From contig CAWARA010000018.1 of the NCBI GenBank assembly GCA_963784195.1, positions 62,001 through 126,000 of the forward strand: a stretch of DNA of 64,000 bases, read 5' to 3'. Below the pieces are notes generated by a model that made no database searches, had not been told where the DNA came from, and saw only the letters and a list, made by a program, of their open reading frames with translations. The stretch comes from CAVQAH01 sp963784195 (GTDB taxonomy: Bacteria; Acidobacteriota; Vicinamibacteria; Vicinamibacterales; 2-12-FULL-66-21). The position numbers were made by a program, and so were the translations under genes. Below are positions 34,884-45,080 of this stretch, in pieces; position 1 is the first letter of the stretch; each line of letters opens with the position of its first letter.

Positions 34884-37389
34884 GTGGTTGTCGACGAGCG
34901 CTTCTCCCCGCCAGTCGAAAACGGTCAGCCGGTCATCGTGCGCGGCCGGCGCTGGACGATTTTCGCCGTCGAGCGCGGCGCCGACTGCCGGGCTGTCAGC
35001 CTGCTGGCCGACGAACCGGGCCCTTTCAGATTCAGAACGCTGCTCGCTCCATTCGACCGCTTTCAGCCGCTGACACGCGCCACGGCCCGTGTGGTCTCGC
35101 CGTCAACCTGGCTGAAGGCCGCTCGACATCACCTCGCCGCACTGCGCCCGCCGGGCGGCCTGACGACGGCGGGCTCCTCCGGGGTTCGATTGCTTCCGTG
35201 GCAGCTCGAGCCCGTCCTTGCCATTTGGCGACACGGTGCGACCCGCGTCCTCATTGCTGACGCCGTCGGCCTTGGAAAAACCGTGCAGGCGGGCCTGGTG
35301 ATCTCGGAGATCTGCGCGCATTCGGTCATGGCCCGCATCCTGGTGCTCGCACCTGCCGGTCTGCGCGAACAATGGATTGAAGAATTGATGCGCCACTTCC
35401 GGCTGGAGGCACTCGGGGCCGATGCCGGATGGCTCACTCGCGTCGTGCAGGAACGGCCCGCCAGCTTCAACCCGTGGTCGGCACCGGGCATATACGTGGC
35501 CTCGCACGACTTCGTGAAACGCCCGGAAGTGTTGCGGCCCCTCGAAGAAGTTGCCTGGGACCTCGTCGTCGTGGACGAGGCGCACGCCGCTGCGCTGCAC
35601 ACGGATCGACGGGCCGCAGCCGATGCCCTGGCCCGCCGATCGCGTCGCGTCGTTCTCCTGACGGCAACCCCACACGCGGACGACCCCGCACAGTTCGATG
35701 CCCTGTGCCGGATCGGCGCACTGGGAGACGACGAAGCGTCGATGCTGGTCTTTCGAAGGACTCGCCAGAGTCTGGGCGCCGGGCTGCGGCGCCGCAGCCG
35801 GCTTCACCTGGTTCAGCCGTCCGCAGCCGAACGGCGGCTGCACGACCTGCTCGATCGTTACACGCGTCAGATCTGGCGCGAATCTGCGAGCCGCGGCGAC
35901 GAGGTTGCAAAGCTGGTCACGATTGTCCTGCGGAAGCGCGCGCTTTCGAGTGCCGGATCGCTCCTGCGCTTCGATTCGCAGGAGAGCGGAGATGCTGCTC
36001 GATCGCGGCCGGCCAGACGAGGCGCAACGTCGCTTGCCGCTGACCCCGCTTATCGATGAGGACCCGCTGAACGATGCGGATGATGGCGCGGTACTTGGAA
36101 CGCCGGGAATGTCGGACTCGCGTCGCGAGCAGCGATGGCTTGGGGCCCTCGCAGAGGCCGCCCGGCAGGCCGCCCGGGCGGAAACAAAGTTCCGTTATCT
36201 GGTTCGGCTGCTTGGCCGTGTGAAAGAGCCGGCGATCGTATTCACGGAATATCGCGACACGCTGCAAACCCTGGAGCGGGCTTGTGCGGCGCAGAGAATT
36301 CGAACCGTCAGCCTTCACGGCGGCCTGAGCCTCGCTGAACGCAGCCGCATCCGTCGCTTGTTCAACGACACGAACTGCACGCTGCTGGCTACCGATGCCG
36401 CGGCTGAAGGGTTGAACCTCCACGCGCGCTGCCGGTTCATCGTTCACTACGAGCTGCCCTGGAGCCTCGCGCGACTGGAACAGCGCACGGGCAGGGTTGA
36501 CCGGCTGGGTCAGACACGGCGCGTGCACGAGATCGGCCTGGTTGCCGACGACACATCCGAACGGCTCGTCCTGGCGCCGCTGGCCGCGCGGGCGGCGCGG
36601 GCGCAAGACACCGGAGCGTTTGCCGAAGGCCTCGCGACCGTCTTTACCGAGTCACGCGTGGCAGCGCTCATCATGACGGAGCGTCGAGACAGCTGGACGC
36701 CCCCTCGGCCGCTCGACACAGGTCCGTTCAATCGGTCCAGACCCCTGCCCGAATCACCCCCGCGTCACAGCCTCGCAGACGAAGCGGCCGAAGAAGCTCA
36801 CAGACTTCTCGCCTTGCGCGAACTCATGAAGTGCATTGGCAACCACACACAGTCACATCACGGCCAGACGGTTGCAACGAGCATCACCAACGGTCGCGCG
36901 AGTCTCAGCCCCGGGCTGTACGCCGCGTTCCTCATCGTCGTGACAGCGAGAGACGGCCGGACAGTCAGCGTCCAGTCCTGCGTGGTGCGTCATCCATTGC
37001 AGACCGCACTAGCGCGAATCAAACCGTCAGCCCTGCGCGCGATAGCAACGCGTCTGTTCAGATTTACGGATGCGCGGACAGTCGAAGTGTTATCGGCCGC
37101 CTCGGCAGCGGCCGCCGATGCATCAGCGAATCATCTGGCTGTTGTGACGAGGGGTCTCGCGCGCCGGGAACGGTTGCTCAGGCACTCGCGGACCGGCGCA
37201 TCGAGGCAGCTCGTGCAAGCAGGCCTGTTCGATGGTCGCGCAACACGCGAGGCTGCGCGGCAGACAGACCTGCATCGAGCCTTCGCAGAAGAGTCTGAAA
37301 TTCGTCTCGACACGCTCGCCGGTGCACCGATCGTCAGCGTCGACGTCAGGCTCGCCGCCGTCCTTCACGTCGCTCCCGCACCGCAATGA
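34884..37389 (+). CDS. SNF2/RapA-type helicase (DrmD-like), one frameshift
   Basis: About 835 residues from GTG 34884. Motif I ADAVGLGKTVQAGL (near 128), motif Ia LVLAPAGLREQW, motif II VVVDEAHAA (near 230), motif III LLTATPHADD. The frame breaks near 35970; the restored frame reads LRSIRRRAEMLLDRG and continues into the second RecA lobe with VFTEYRDTLQTLE, VSLHGGLSLAERSR, TDAAAEGLNL and motif VI LEQRTGRVDRLGQ. The C-terminal third has no clear domain. The stop overlaps the next ATG (ATGA). It is a translocase, and likely part of a defence module with the methyltransferase. Confidence 0.85.
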
Positions 37390-40300
37390 TCCCCGGGCTC
37401 TCAGGATCGCTCCTGTCGCACGAAGCCCTCGAACGGCGAGTGCCGGAAGTACTCGGCGGGTGCCTGGGCGAATCCGAACGGCGCGGCGCCCGGACGAGGA
37501 TTCGCGCCTGGCACGTACCTCTGCGGGCTCAGCTCGGCCCCGCGACGTCGGCCCGCGCCTGTTTCGATCGCCTGGGTGCGCCACTCTTCGCGCAACTCGG
37601 CTATCGAGTGCTTCCGGCGGCGCCCTCGGACGGGACCTACCGCGCCTTGCTTCTGGCGCACGGTGATCCGGTCGCAACGCTCGTCGTCACTGCATGGGGT
37701 CAGGACGCCGGACGCGCCTGGCGTGATGCCGTCCGGCTCGGCATCGGCGCCGACGTTTCCTGGTGCTTCTGCCTCACGGGGCCGGCGATTCGCGTCGTCG
37801 ACACGCGACGAACGTATTCGCGGCGCTTCGTGGAGTTCTCGCTCGAGCGAACGATCGACGACGATGGCGCGTTCGGCGTGTTCTGGGGCCTCTTGCGATC
37901 GGACGCGATGCAGACGCGTCCGGCGCAGTCTCAATCGTTGCTGGACCAGGCGATCGAACTCTCGGAAGCGCATCGCTCGATGCTGCGAGCCTCTCTGCAA
38001 CAAGGCGTGCACGCGGCTCTGGAGCGCCTCGTTGGCGCATTCGTCAAGACGCGCAGGCGGCAAATCACGCCGACCGAGGCATTCGACGCGTCGCTCATCG
38101 TCGTCTACCGCGTTCTGTTCCTGCTGTTCGCTGAAGCGCGGGGGATGGTTCCGCAGTGGCACCCGATCTTCAAGGATGCGTACACCATCGAAGCTCTTCG
38201 TGAACCAGTCGAGCTTCTGCCGCGGCCTGTTGGACTATGGGAAACACTGCAAGCGATCGCGCGTCTGGCCCACCGAGGGTGCCGCATCGGCTCGCTTCGC
38301 GTAACGCCGTTCAACGGTCGCCTGTTCTCGCCAGCTCATTCCCCACTGGCCGATAACACACCGCTCGACGATCGCGAGGTGCGGGAGGCTTTGCTGGCGC
38401 TGACGACGCGTCCGCTGCGCCAGGGGCGAACCGCAATCGCTTACGGAGATCTCGGGGTCGAACAATTGGGAGGGATCTACGAGCGCCTGCTCGATTTCGA
38501 GTCGCCGGCGACGACGAAGGCACGCCAGCCCAGACTGGTGCGATCCGGAAAGCGGAAAGCGACCGGGTCCTTCTACACCCCGCGCTCGGTCACCGACTAC
38601 CTGGTTCGCCGAACGCTGGCGCCGCTGGTGCGTGAAGCGACACCCGAACAGATCCTCGGACTTCGCGTCCTCGACCCCGCGATGGGCAGCGGGGCCTTTC
38701 TCGTGTCGGCTTGCAGGTATCTGGCCGCTGCCTACGAATCCGCGCTGTTGCGTGAAGGCGGATTGACGTCCGAAGACATCGAGGAGGCCGATCGGGCTGG
38801 ATTTCGACGCGCGGTCGCCCAGCGCTGCCTGTTCGGCGTCGACATCAATCCCACGGCCGTTCAAGTGGGCCGGCTGTCGCTCTGGCTCACGACGCTCGCA
38901 GCCGACCGTCCACTGACATTCCTCGACCATCGGCTTCGTACCGGTAACAGCCTGATTGGCGCGTCTCTCGAGGACCTCGCGCGTCAGCCGCCGTCGAAAC
39001 GCAGGCTCCAGCGGCCGCGTCTGTCGCTTCCTCTCTTCACAGACGATCACTTCGATAGCGTGCTGTGCGAGGCCGTCGACGTTCGCTGGCAGATTGCGAA
39101 TGGTCCGGGCGACACCCTCGAACAGGTCAGGATGAAGGAGCAGTCCCTGAACGCGCTGACTTCGACATCAGCGCTCCCCCGTCTGATGGAGCTTGCCGAC
39201 CTGTGGTGCAGCACGTGGTTCGCACCGGATGAAACCGGTGAGGTTCTCGGGACCGCGTTCGGGGCACTCGCGGACGGCATTCTTCATGGCAAGGACACGC
39301 TGCCGCAGCATCGGGCGCGCGAACTCCGCGAACAGGCGCGGGCCATTGCGTCCGCCTCGCGGTTCTTTCACTGGACGCTCGAGTTCCCCGAGGTCTTCTT
39401 CGACAATACGGGCAGGCCACTCAGCAAGCGCGGCTTCGACGCCATCATCGGCAACCCGCCATGGGAAATGCTTCGAGGTGATAGTGGCGATGCCGGCGCG
39501 CGCGCGTCCGCGCGTTGTGCCGGCACGCAGCTGACCGCTTTCGCGCGGGGATCCGGCACCTATCGGCTGCAGGGCGACGGACACGCCAACCTCTATCAGT
39601 TGTTCCTGGAACGCGCGATGACGCTTCTCCGTCCAGACGGCCGGCTCGGCTTCGTCCTTCCGTGGGGCTTTGCGATCGATCTTGGCAGCGCGCCGCTCCG
39701 GAGGGCAATGTTCGACGCGTTGACCGTCGACGCGCTGGTCTCGGTCGAGAATCGCGACGGTGTGTTCCCCATCCACCGTGGGCTCAAGTTCATGTTGTTG
39801 TCGGCATCAAGAGCCGGTCCTACTCATCGCCTTCCGTGCAGATTCGGCATCCGATCGCCTGCCGCGCTCGACGAGCTTCCGGACTCCGGCATGGATCACC
39901 AATCCGTCATGCTGCCGCGGACCGTCGTCGAGCGACTCGATGGCGTCTCGCTCGCGATCCCAGAGGTGCGGACGGCGATCGATCTCCAGATCCTGACCCA
40001 GATCGCCTTCGACATCCCCGCGCTCGGCGACCAGGATGGGTGGAACGTCCATTTCGGACGCGAGCTCAATGCGACCGAAGACCGTCAGCATTTCGCTCGC
40101 AAGGGCGCCAGAGCTGAGGGACTTCCCGTGCTCGAAGGCAAGCAGCTCTCGCCATTCGTAGCCCGCCTCGAGGCGGTTGAGTTCCACATCCCCGCGGCCA
40201 CAGCGGTTCGCATCGTCCCGCGCGATCGGACGTTTGGCCGCCACAGGCTGGCATATCGCGACGTGGCTTCCGCGACGAACCGTGTGTCGCTGATTGCGGC

Positions 40301-40718
40301 AATCATTCCGGCCAATACCCTGACGACGCACACGGTGTTCTGCCTGAAGGAGGACTTGCCTCTGCCGCAGCAACACTATCTGTGCGGAGTGTTCAACAGC
40401 TTCGTCGCGAATTACCTCGTTCGCCTGCGCATCAATACACATGTCAGTGCGGCGGTCATCGACCGGCTTCCGGTTCCCCGGCCGCGTGCGGGCGATCCCC
40501 GTGCCAGGAATATCGCTCGTCTCGCCGCCAGACTGTCGTTGGGACACGAGCCGGCGTCATTCAGCCGGCTCCAGGCGAACGCCGCATCGCTCTACGGCCT
40601 TACCCCCGACCAGTTCGCCCACGTGCTCGAGACATTCCCGCTGGTCGATCGCGCGGATCGCGAAGCCTCCCTGACAGCCTTTTGCGATATATTCGACCTT
40701 CGGCCTCGGCCTGGATGA
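37386..40718 (+). CDS. Adenine-specific DNA methyltransferase, type IIG/DrmMI-like, nuclease site degenerate
   Basis: 1110 residues. Residues about 80-160 have a restriction-endonuclease-like pattern (PVATLVVTAWGQDAGRAW then CFCLTGPAIRVVDTRR), but the expected E-x-K is VTA, so the nuclease is probably dead. SGKRKATGSFYTPRSVTDYL leads into motif I LRVLDPAMGSGAFLVSA (near 430); FGVDINPTAVQVGRLSLWL follows, and the catalytic motif IV is IIGNPPWEML (near 690). A target-recognition-like C-terminal half has LEGKQLSPFV and QQHYLCGVFNSFVANYLVR. It should methylate adenine at N6 to mark self DNA. Translationally coupled to the helicase. Confidence 0.88.
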   Translation: MIPGLSGSLLSHEALERRVPEVLGGCLGESERRGARTRIRAWHVPLRAQLGPATSARACFDRLGAPLFAQLGYRVLPAAPSDGTYRALLLAHGDPVATLVVTAWGQDAGRAWRDAVRLGIGADVSWCFCLTGPAIRVVDTRRTYSRRFVEFSLERTIDDDGAFGVFWGLLRSDAMQTRPAQSQSLLDQAIELSEAHRSMLRASLQQGVHAALERLVGAFVKTRRRQITPTEAFDASLIVVYRVLFLLFAEARGMVPQWHPIFKDAYTIEALREPVELLPRPVGLWETLQAIARLAHRGCRIGSLRVTPFNGRLFSPAHSPLADNTPLDDREVREALLALTTRPLRQGRTAIAYGDLGVEQLGGIYERLLDFESPATTKARQPRLVRSGKRKATGSFYTPRSVTDYLVRRTLAPLVREATPEQILGLRVLDPAMGSGAFLVSACRYLAAAYESALLREGGLTSEDIEEADRAGFRRAVAQRCLFGVDINPTAVQVGRLSLWLTTLAADRPLTFLDHRLRTGNSLIGASLEDLARQPPSKRRLQRPRLSLPLFTDDHFDSVLCEAVDVRWQIANGPGDTLEQVRMKEQSLNALTSTSALPRLMELADLWCSTWFAPDETGEVLGTAFGALADGILHGKDTLPQHRARELREQARAIASASRFFHWTLEFPEVFFDNTGRPLSKRGFDAIIGNPPWEMLRGDSGDAGARASARCAGTQLTAFARGSGTYRLQGDGHANLYQLFLERAMTLLRPDGRLGFVLPWGFAIDLGSAPLRRAMFDALTVDALVSVENRDGVFPIHRGLKFMLLSASRAGPTHRLPCRFGIRSPAALDELPDSGMDHQSVMLPRTVVERLDGVSLAIPEVRTAIDLQILTQIAFDIPALGDQDGWNVHFGRELNATEDRQHFARKGARAEGLPVLEGKQLSPFVARLEAVEFHIPAATAVRIVPRDRTFGRHRLAYRDVASATNRVSLIAAIIPANTLTTHTVFCLKEDLPLPQQHYLCGVFNSFVANYLVRLRINTHVSAAVIDRLPVPRPRAGDPRARNIARLAARLSLGHEPASFSRLQANAASLYGLTPDQFAHVLETFPLVDRADREASLTAFCDIFDLRPRPG

Positions 40719-40758
40719 CGCTAGCCCCATCAAATCCGGCCGCGTCGGACACTTATCG

Positions 40759-42282
40759 ATGCCCAATTACGGGTTCGCCATAGATCTGCGAAAGTGCATC
40801 GGCTGTCACGCGTGCACCATTGCCTGCAAAGCAGAACATCAGATCCCGGTCGGCGTGAATCGCTGCTGGGTAAAGACAGTCGAGAAGGGAACGTTTCCGG
40901 ATACCCGGCGGTTCTTCTTTCCCGTCCTGTGCAACCAGTGCGTCGAAGCACCGTGTGTGCGTATCTGTCCGACCAACGCCCTTTTCAAACGCCGCGACGG
41001 TATCGTTGACCTCGACTCGCAGTCGTGCATCGGCTGCCGGGCATGCATGGAAGCCTGTCCGTACGATCAGCTGTTCATCGATCCGAACACCAGGACGGCG
41101 GAAAAGTGCAACTTCTGCGCGAATCGTGTCGAGAACCGGCTCGAGCCGGCGTGCGTGAGCGTGTGCCCGACCGAGTGCCGCATCTTTGGCGATCTCGACG
41201 ACCCCACGAGCGAGGTCTCGAGGATCGTACGGACGGAGGCGTTCACCGTCCGCAAGCCGGAGAAAGGGACCGGACCGAAGGTCTTCTACATTGCCGCGGA
41301 GGAAAGCGCGATCCGGCCCGAGGTGGCCGTCCGGCCGCTCATTTATAAGGAAGGGGCCGTGCACCTCCGGCCGATCGGGACGCCGATGCCGGACCCCGGC
41401 GACCCCGGTGCACCGCGAGTCGACTATGACGTGCCGCATGGAAAACCGTGGGGCACGGACATGGTGCTCTATCTCTTGTTCAAGGCGCTGTCGACTGGCG
41501 CCATGCTCGTGGCGGCGCTCTTGTGGTGGATGGGCTTCGACGGCCCGCTACCGACCATCGCCGCTGCCGCGATCTCGCTGATCTTCATCTCGCTGACCGC
41601 CGTGGTGCTCATCGTCGATCTCGAAAGGCCCGAGCGCTTCTACTACATCCTGACGCGATCGAACTGGCGATCGTGGCTCGTGTGGGGCTCGTGGTTCCTG
41701 ACCGCGCACGGCATTCTGAGCTTCGTCTGGCTCGGCGCCGCGTGGTTCGGCTGGGACGCTGTCCTCGATGCGCTGATTGTTCCGGTCGCCATCGTGGCAG
41801 TTCTCGCGACCTCCTACACCGGGTTCCTTTTCGCGCAGGGGCTCGCGCGCGATCTCTGGCAGGGGCCATCGGCGGCATTCGATCTGATCGCGCAGTCATT
41901 GAGCGCCGGCAGCGCCATCCTTCTGCTGATCGCCGTATTGATGGGTGGTCGCGCGGCTGACGCGGTTCCCATTCTTGGAACGGTGCTCGCCGCGTCGTTG
42001 ATCACGCATCTGGTGATCCTGGCCTTCGAGCATTTGCTTGCGCCCAGCCCGACACGCCATCACGAGCTGGCCGCCGAGACAATCCGGCGCGGCCCATACG
42101 CGCGATTGTTCTGGGGCGGTGCGGTGGCAGGCGGGGGGCTTTTACCGGTGATCGTCTTGTTGACTGTCGGCGCGTCTGCGAGCGCCCTGCTCACATCCGT
42201 CGTCGCCCTGCTGGCGCTGGCCGGCGGCGCGGCGTGGGAATACATTTGGGTCGAGGCGGGCCAGAGCGTGCCCCTCTCGTAG
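40759..42282 (+). CDS. Fused 4Fe-4S electron transfer and NrfD-type membrane subunit (SoeB-SoeC-like)
   Basis: 507 residues. Residues 1-190 are a DmsB/PsrB-like ferredoxin with four cysteine clusters: CIGCHACTIACKAEHQ, CNQCVEAPCVRICP, CIGCRACMEACP and CNFCANRVENRLEPACVSVCP. Residues 230-507 form an NrfD/DmsC-like membrane domain with about eight TM helices (VLYLLFKALSTGAMLVAALL onward). It would pass electrons between the molybdoenzyme encoded downstream and the quinone pool. The two parts are normally separate proteins. It has no Tat signal, so the Fe-S part is cytoplasmic. Confidence 0.88.
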   Translation: MPNYGFAIDLRKCIGCHACTIACKAEHQIPVGVNRCWVKTVEKGTFPDTRRFFFPVLCNQCVEAPCVRICPTNALFKRRDGIVDLDSQSCIGCRACMEACPYDQLFIDPNTRTAEKCNFCANRVENRLEPACVSVCPTECRIFGDLDDPTSEVSRIVRTEAFTVRKPEKGTGPKVFYIAAEESAIRPEVAVRPLIYKEGAVHLRPIGTPMPDPGDPGAPRVDYDVPHGKPWGTDMVLYLLFKALSTGAMLVAALLWWMGFDGPLPTIAAAAISLIFISLTAVVLIVDLERPERFYYILTRSNWRSWLVWGSWFLTAHGILSFVWLGAAWFGWDAVLDALIVPVAIVAVLATSYTGFLFAQGLARDLWQGPSAAFDLIAQSLSAGSAILLLIAVLMGGRAADAVPILGTVLAASLITHLVILAFEHLLAPSPTRHHELAAETIRRGPYARLFWGGAVAGGGLLPVIVLLTVGASASALLTSVVALLALAGGAAWEYIWVEAGQSVPLS

Positions 42283-42317
42283 GCTCGATCGCCGAGTCGG
42301 AGTGCCAAGGTAACTCA

Positions 42318-45074
42318 ATGACTGAATTCCGTTCCCACCCCGATCCATCCGAGTGGGACAACTACGTCGACTATGAGTCCACCAGCTGGCCCAAGAAAGA
42401 GCGCCGGCGGTATTGGATCATCCCGAGCATCTGTTTCAACTGCGAGTCGGCCTGCGGAATCCTTGCGTACGTCGATAAGGAAACGCTCGAGGTCCGCAAG
42501 ATCGAAGGCAATCCGGTTCATCCGGGAAGTCGCGGCCGCACCTGCGCCAAGGGCGTCGTGACACCCAATCAGTTGGAAGATCCTGACCGGATCATGTATC
42601 CGCTTCGGCGCACAGGCGAACGCGGCGAAGGCCGTTGGGAGCAGGTGTCGTGGAACGAGGCGCTCGACGATATCGGCGGACGCATCCGCCGCGCGATCGT
42701 CGAGGGGCGGCGGCACGAGGTCATGTATCACGTCGGCCGACCGGGCGAGGATGGCTACGCCAACCGCGTGCTCCAGGCGTGGGGGATCGACGGGCACAAC
42801 AGCCACACGAACGTCTGCTCGTCGTCTGCTCGACTGGGCCATTTTCTCTGGTGCGGCGCCGACCGGCCCTCTCCGGACTATGCAAACGCGCAGACGATCC
42901 TGTTGCTGTCGTCGCACCTCGAATCGGGCCACTACTTCAATCCGCACGCTCAGCGGATCGTCGAATCGAAGTCGCAGGGCGGCACGCTGATCGTCATGGA
43001 CCCGCGGCTCTCGAACACGTCGGCGAAGGCTGACATCTGGCTGCCGGCCTATTCGGGAACCGAAGCCGCCGTGCTCCTCGCGATCGCGCGCATCCTTCTC
43101 GATGAAGAGCTTTACAACCGCGACTTCGTCAGAAAGTGGGTCAACTGGCGCGCGTACCTCCGCGCGGAACGACCTGACCTTCCGGAAACGTTCGACTCGT
43201 TCATCTCCGCGCTGAAGGACCTGTATGCGCAGTTCACGCCCGAGTTCGCCGAAGCAGAAGCGGGCGTATCGGCGGCGAAGGTGGTCGAGACCGCGCGAGC
43301 GATCGCTCGCGCCGGGACGCGGTTTGCGACGCACAACTGGCGCGCCGCTGCTTCCGGCAATCTCTGGGGTTGGCAGATCACCCGCTGCCTCTACCTCCTG
43401 GTGGTCCTGACCGGATCGCTCGGCGCGGTCGGCGGCGTGAACATGCACGTCACGAACAAGTTCGTGCCGAAGCATCCGAATCCTCCGCCTCCGCCCGAGT
43501 ACTGGAACGAGCTGCTCTTTCCCAAGGAGTTCCCGCTCGCTTTCTTCGAGATGAGCTTTCTGCTGCCGCACCTGCTGAAAGAGCATCGAGGCCGGCTGGA
43601 CGTGTACTTCACACGCGTCTACAACCCGCTGTGGACGAATCCCGACGGCTTCTCGTGGATGGAGGTGCTGCAGGACAAAGAGAAGATCGGCTTGCACGTC
43701 GCGCTCACCCCGACCTGGAGCGAGACGGCATGGTTCGCCGACTACATCCTTCCGATGGGCCTTGGCACGGAACGCCACGACACGATGAGCCAGGAGACCC
43801 ATGCCGGTCAGTGGCTGGGATTCCGGCAGCCTGTTCTTCGTGTTGCGCGAGAGAAGCGCGGCGAACAGATCACTGCCACGCACGAGGCGAACCCCGGCGA
43901 GGTGTGGGAGGAGAGCGAGTTCTGGGTTGCCCTGAGCTGGAAGATCGACCCCGACGGATCGCTTGGCATCCGCAAGTTCTTCGAGTCGCCGAAGAGACCC
44001 GGCCAGCCAATCACGATGGACGAATACTACGGCTGGATCTTCGAGAACTCGGTCCCCGGGCTCCCCGAAGCCGCCGCGAAGGAGCAGCTCACGCCGCTCG
44101 CCTATATGCGGAAATACGGCGTGTTCAAGGTCTCCGACAAGTCTTACAGCCGCGCGTTCGAGCGCGCGCTCGATCCCGCGGAGCTCGAGGGCACGACTCG
44201 CTCGGAGGACGGCGAAACGATCCTGCGCAATGGCGTCCCGGCCGGCATCAATGTCGACGGTGTTGCCTGCACCGGCTTCAACACACCGTCACGCCGGCTG
44301 GAGTTCTTTTCGCCGACGATGGCCGAGTGGGGATGGGCGGAACATGCGCTTCCCAAGTACGTGCCCGGGCACGTCTACTGGCGCGACCTCAAGCACGACG
44401 AGGGCGAGTTCGATCTGCTGCCGAACTTCCGGCTGCCGACGCTCATCCACACGCGATCGCCGGTCAAATGGCTCTACGAAATCTCGCATAGCAACCCGCT
44501 GTGGATCTCGACGGCTGACGCCCGACGATTCAAGATCGAGACCGGCGATCTCGTGAAGGTGCGAACGCGCATCGGATACTTCGTCACGCGGGCGTGGGTC
44601 ACGGAAGGAATCCGTCCCGGGGTCCTGGCCATGTCTCACCATCTCGGCCGGTGGCGGCTCCATGAAGATCAAGGCGGCTCGCGGGTCGCCTCGTCGCTCG
44701 TGAGCATCACGCGCGAGGGCGGCCGCTACGTGATGAAACAGGTACATGGCGCGAAGGCCTTCCAGAGCCCGGATCCCGACACGGGACGCATCTGGTGGAG
44801 CGAGGTCGGCGTGCATCAGAACGTGACCTTCCCGGTTCAGCCCGATCCTGTCAGCGGCATGCACTGCTGGCACCAGCGCGTGCACCTCGAGAAGGCTGGC
44901 GCGGACGACGCCTACGGCGACATCATGGTCGATACTGACGCCGCGCATCAGGCGTACAAGGATTGGATGGACAAGACGCGGCCCGCACCAGGCCCGGGAG
45001 GCTTGCGCCGTCCAATGTGGTTCGACCGGCCGCTCAGGCCTGTCGCATCAGCCTACAAGGTGTCACCCGAATAG
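42318..45074 (+). CDS. Molybdopterin oxidoreductase, catalytic subunit (SoeA/PsrA-like)
   Basis: 918 residues from ATG 42318. FS0 cluster ligands in SICFNCESACGILAYVD and GRTCAKG; the Mo-bis-MGD region has the likely ligand cysteine in HTNVCSSSARLG (near 165); VMDPRLSNTSAKADIWLP is the usual cofactor-binding loop; the C-terminal Molydop_binding domain has GDLVKVRTRIGYFVTRAWV. There is no twin-arginine signal, so it works in the cytoplasm, as for SoeABC sulfite dehydrogenase rather than periplasmic polysulfide or tetrathionate reductases. The gene context (persulfide dioxygenase, cysteine dioxygenase, TauE) supports sulfite as substrate. This is inferred, and other sulfur substrates are possible. 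Confidence 0.85.
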   Translation: MTEFRSHPDPSEWDNYVDYESTSWPKKERRRYWIIPSICFNCESACGILAYVDKETLEVRKIEGNPVHPGSRGRTCAKGVVTPNQLEDPDRIMYPLRRTGERGEGRWEQVSWNEALDDIGGRIRRAIVEGRRHEVMYHVGRPGEDGYANRVLQAWGIDGHNSHTNVCSSSARLGHFLWCGADRPSPDYANAQTILLLSSHLESGHYFNPHAQRIVESKSQGGTLIVMDPRLSNTSAKADIWLPAYSGTEAAVLLAIARILLDEELYNRDFVRKWVNWRAYLRAERPDLPETFDSFISALKDLYAQFTPEFAEAEAGVSAAKVVETARAIARAGTRFATHNWRAAASGNLWGWQITRCLYLLVVLTGSLGAVGGVNMHVTNKFVPKHPNPPPPPEYWNELLFPKEFPLAFFEMSFLLPHLLKEHRGRLDVYFTRVYNPLWTNPDGFSWMEVLQDKEKIGLHVALTPTWSETAWFADYILPMGLGTERHDTMSQETHAGQWLGFRQPVLRVAREKRGEQITATHEANPGEVWEESEFWVALSWKIDPDGSLGIRKFFESPKRPGQPITMDEYYGWIFENSVPGLPEAAAKEQLTPLAYMRKYGVFKVSDKSYSRAFERALDPAELEGTTRSEDGETILRNGVPAGINVDGVACTGFNTPSRRLEFFSPTMAEWGWAEHALPKYVPGHVYWRDLKHDEGEFDLLPNFRLPTLIHTRSPVKWLYEISHSNPLWISTADARRFKIETGDLVKVRTRIGYFVTRAWVTEGIRPGVLAMSHHLGRWRLHEDQGGSRVASSLVSITREGGRYVMKQVHGAKAFQSPDPDTGRIWWSEVGVHQNVTFPVQPDPVSGMHCWHQRVHLEKAGADDAYGDIMVDTDAAHQAYKDWMDKTRPAPGPGGLRRPMWFDRPLRPVASAYKVSPE

Positions 45075-45080
45075 CGCCTT

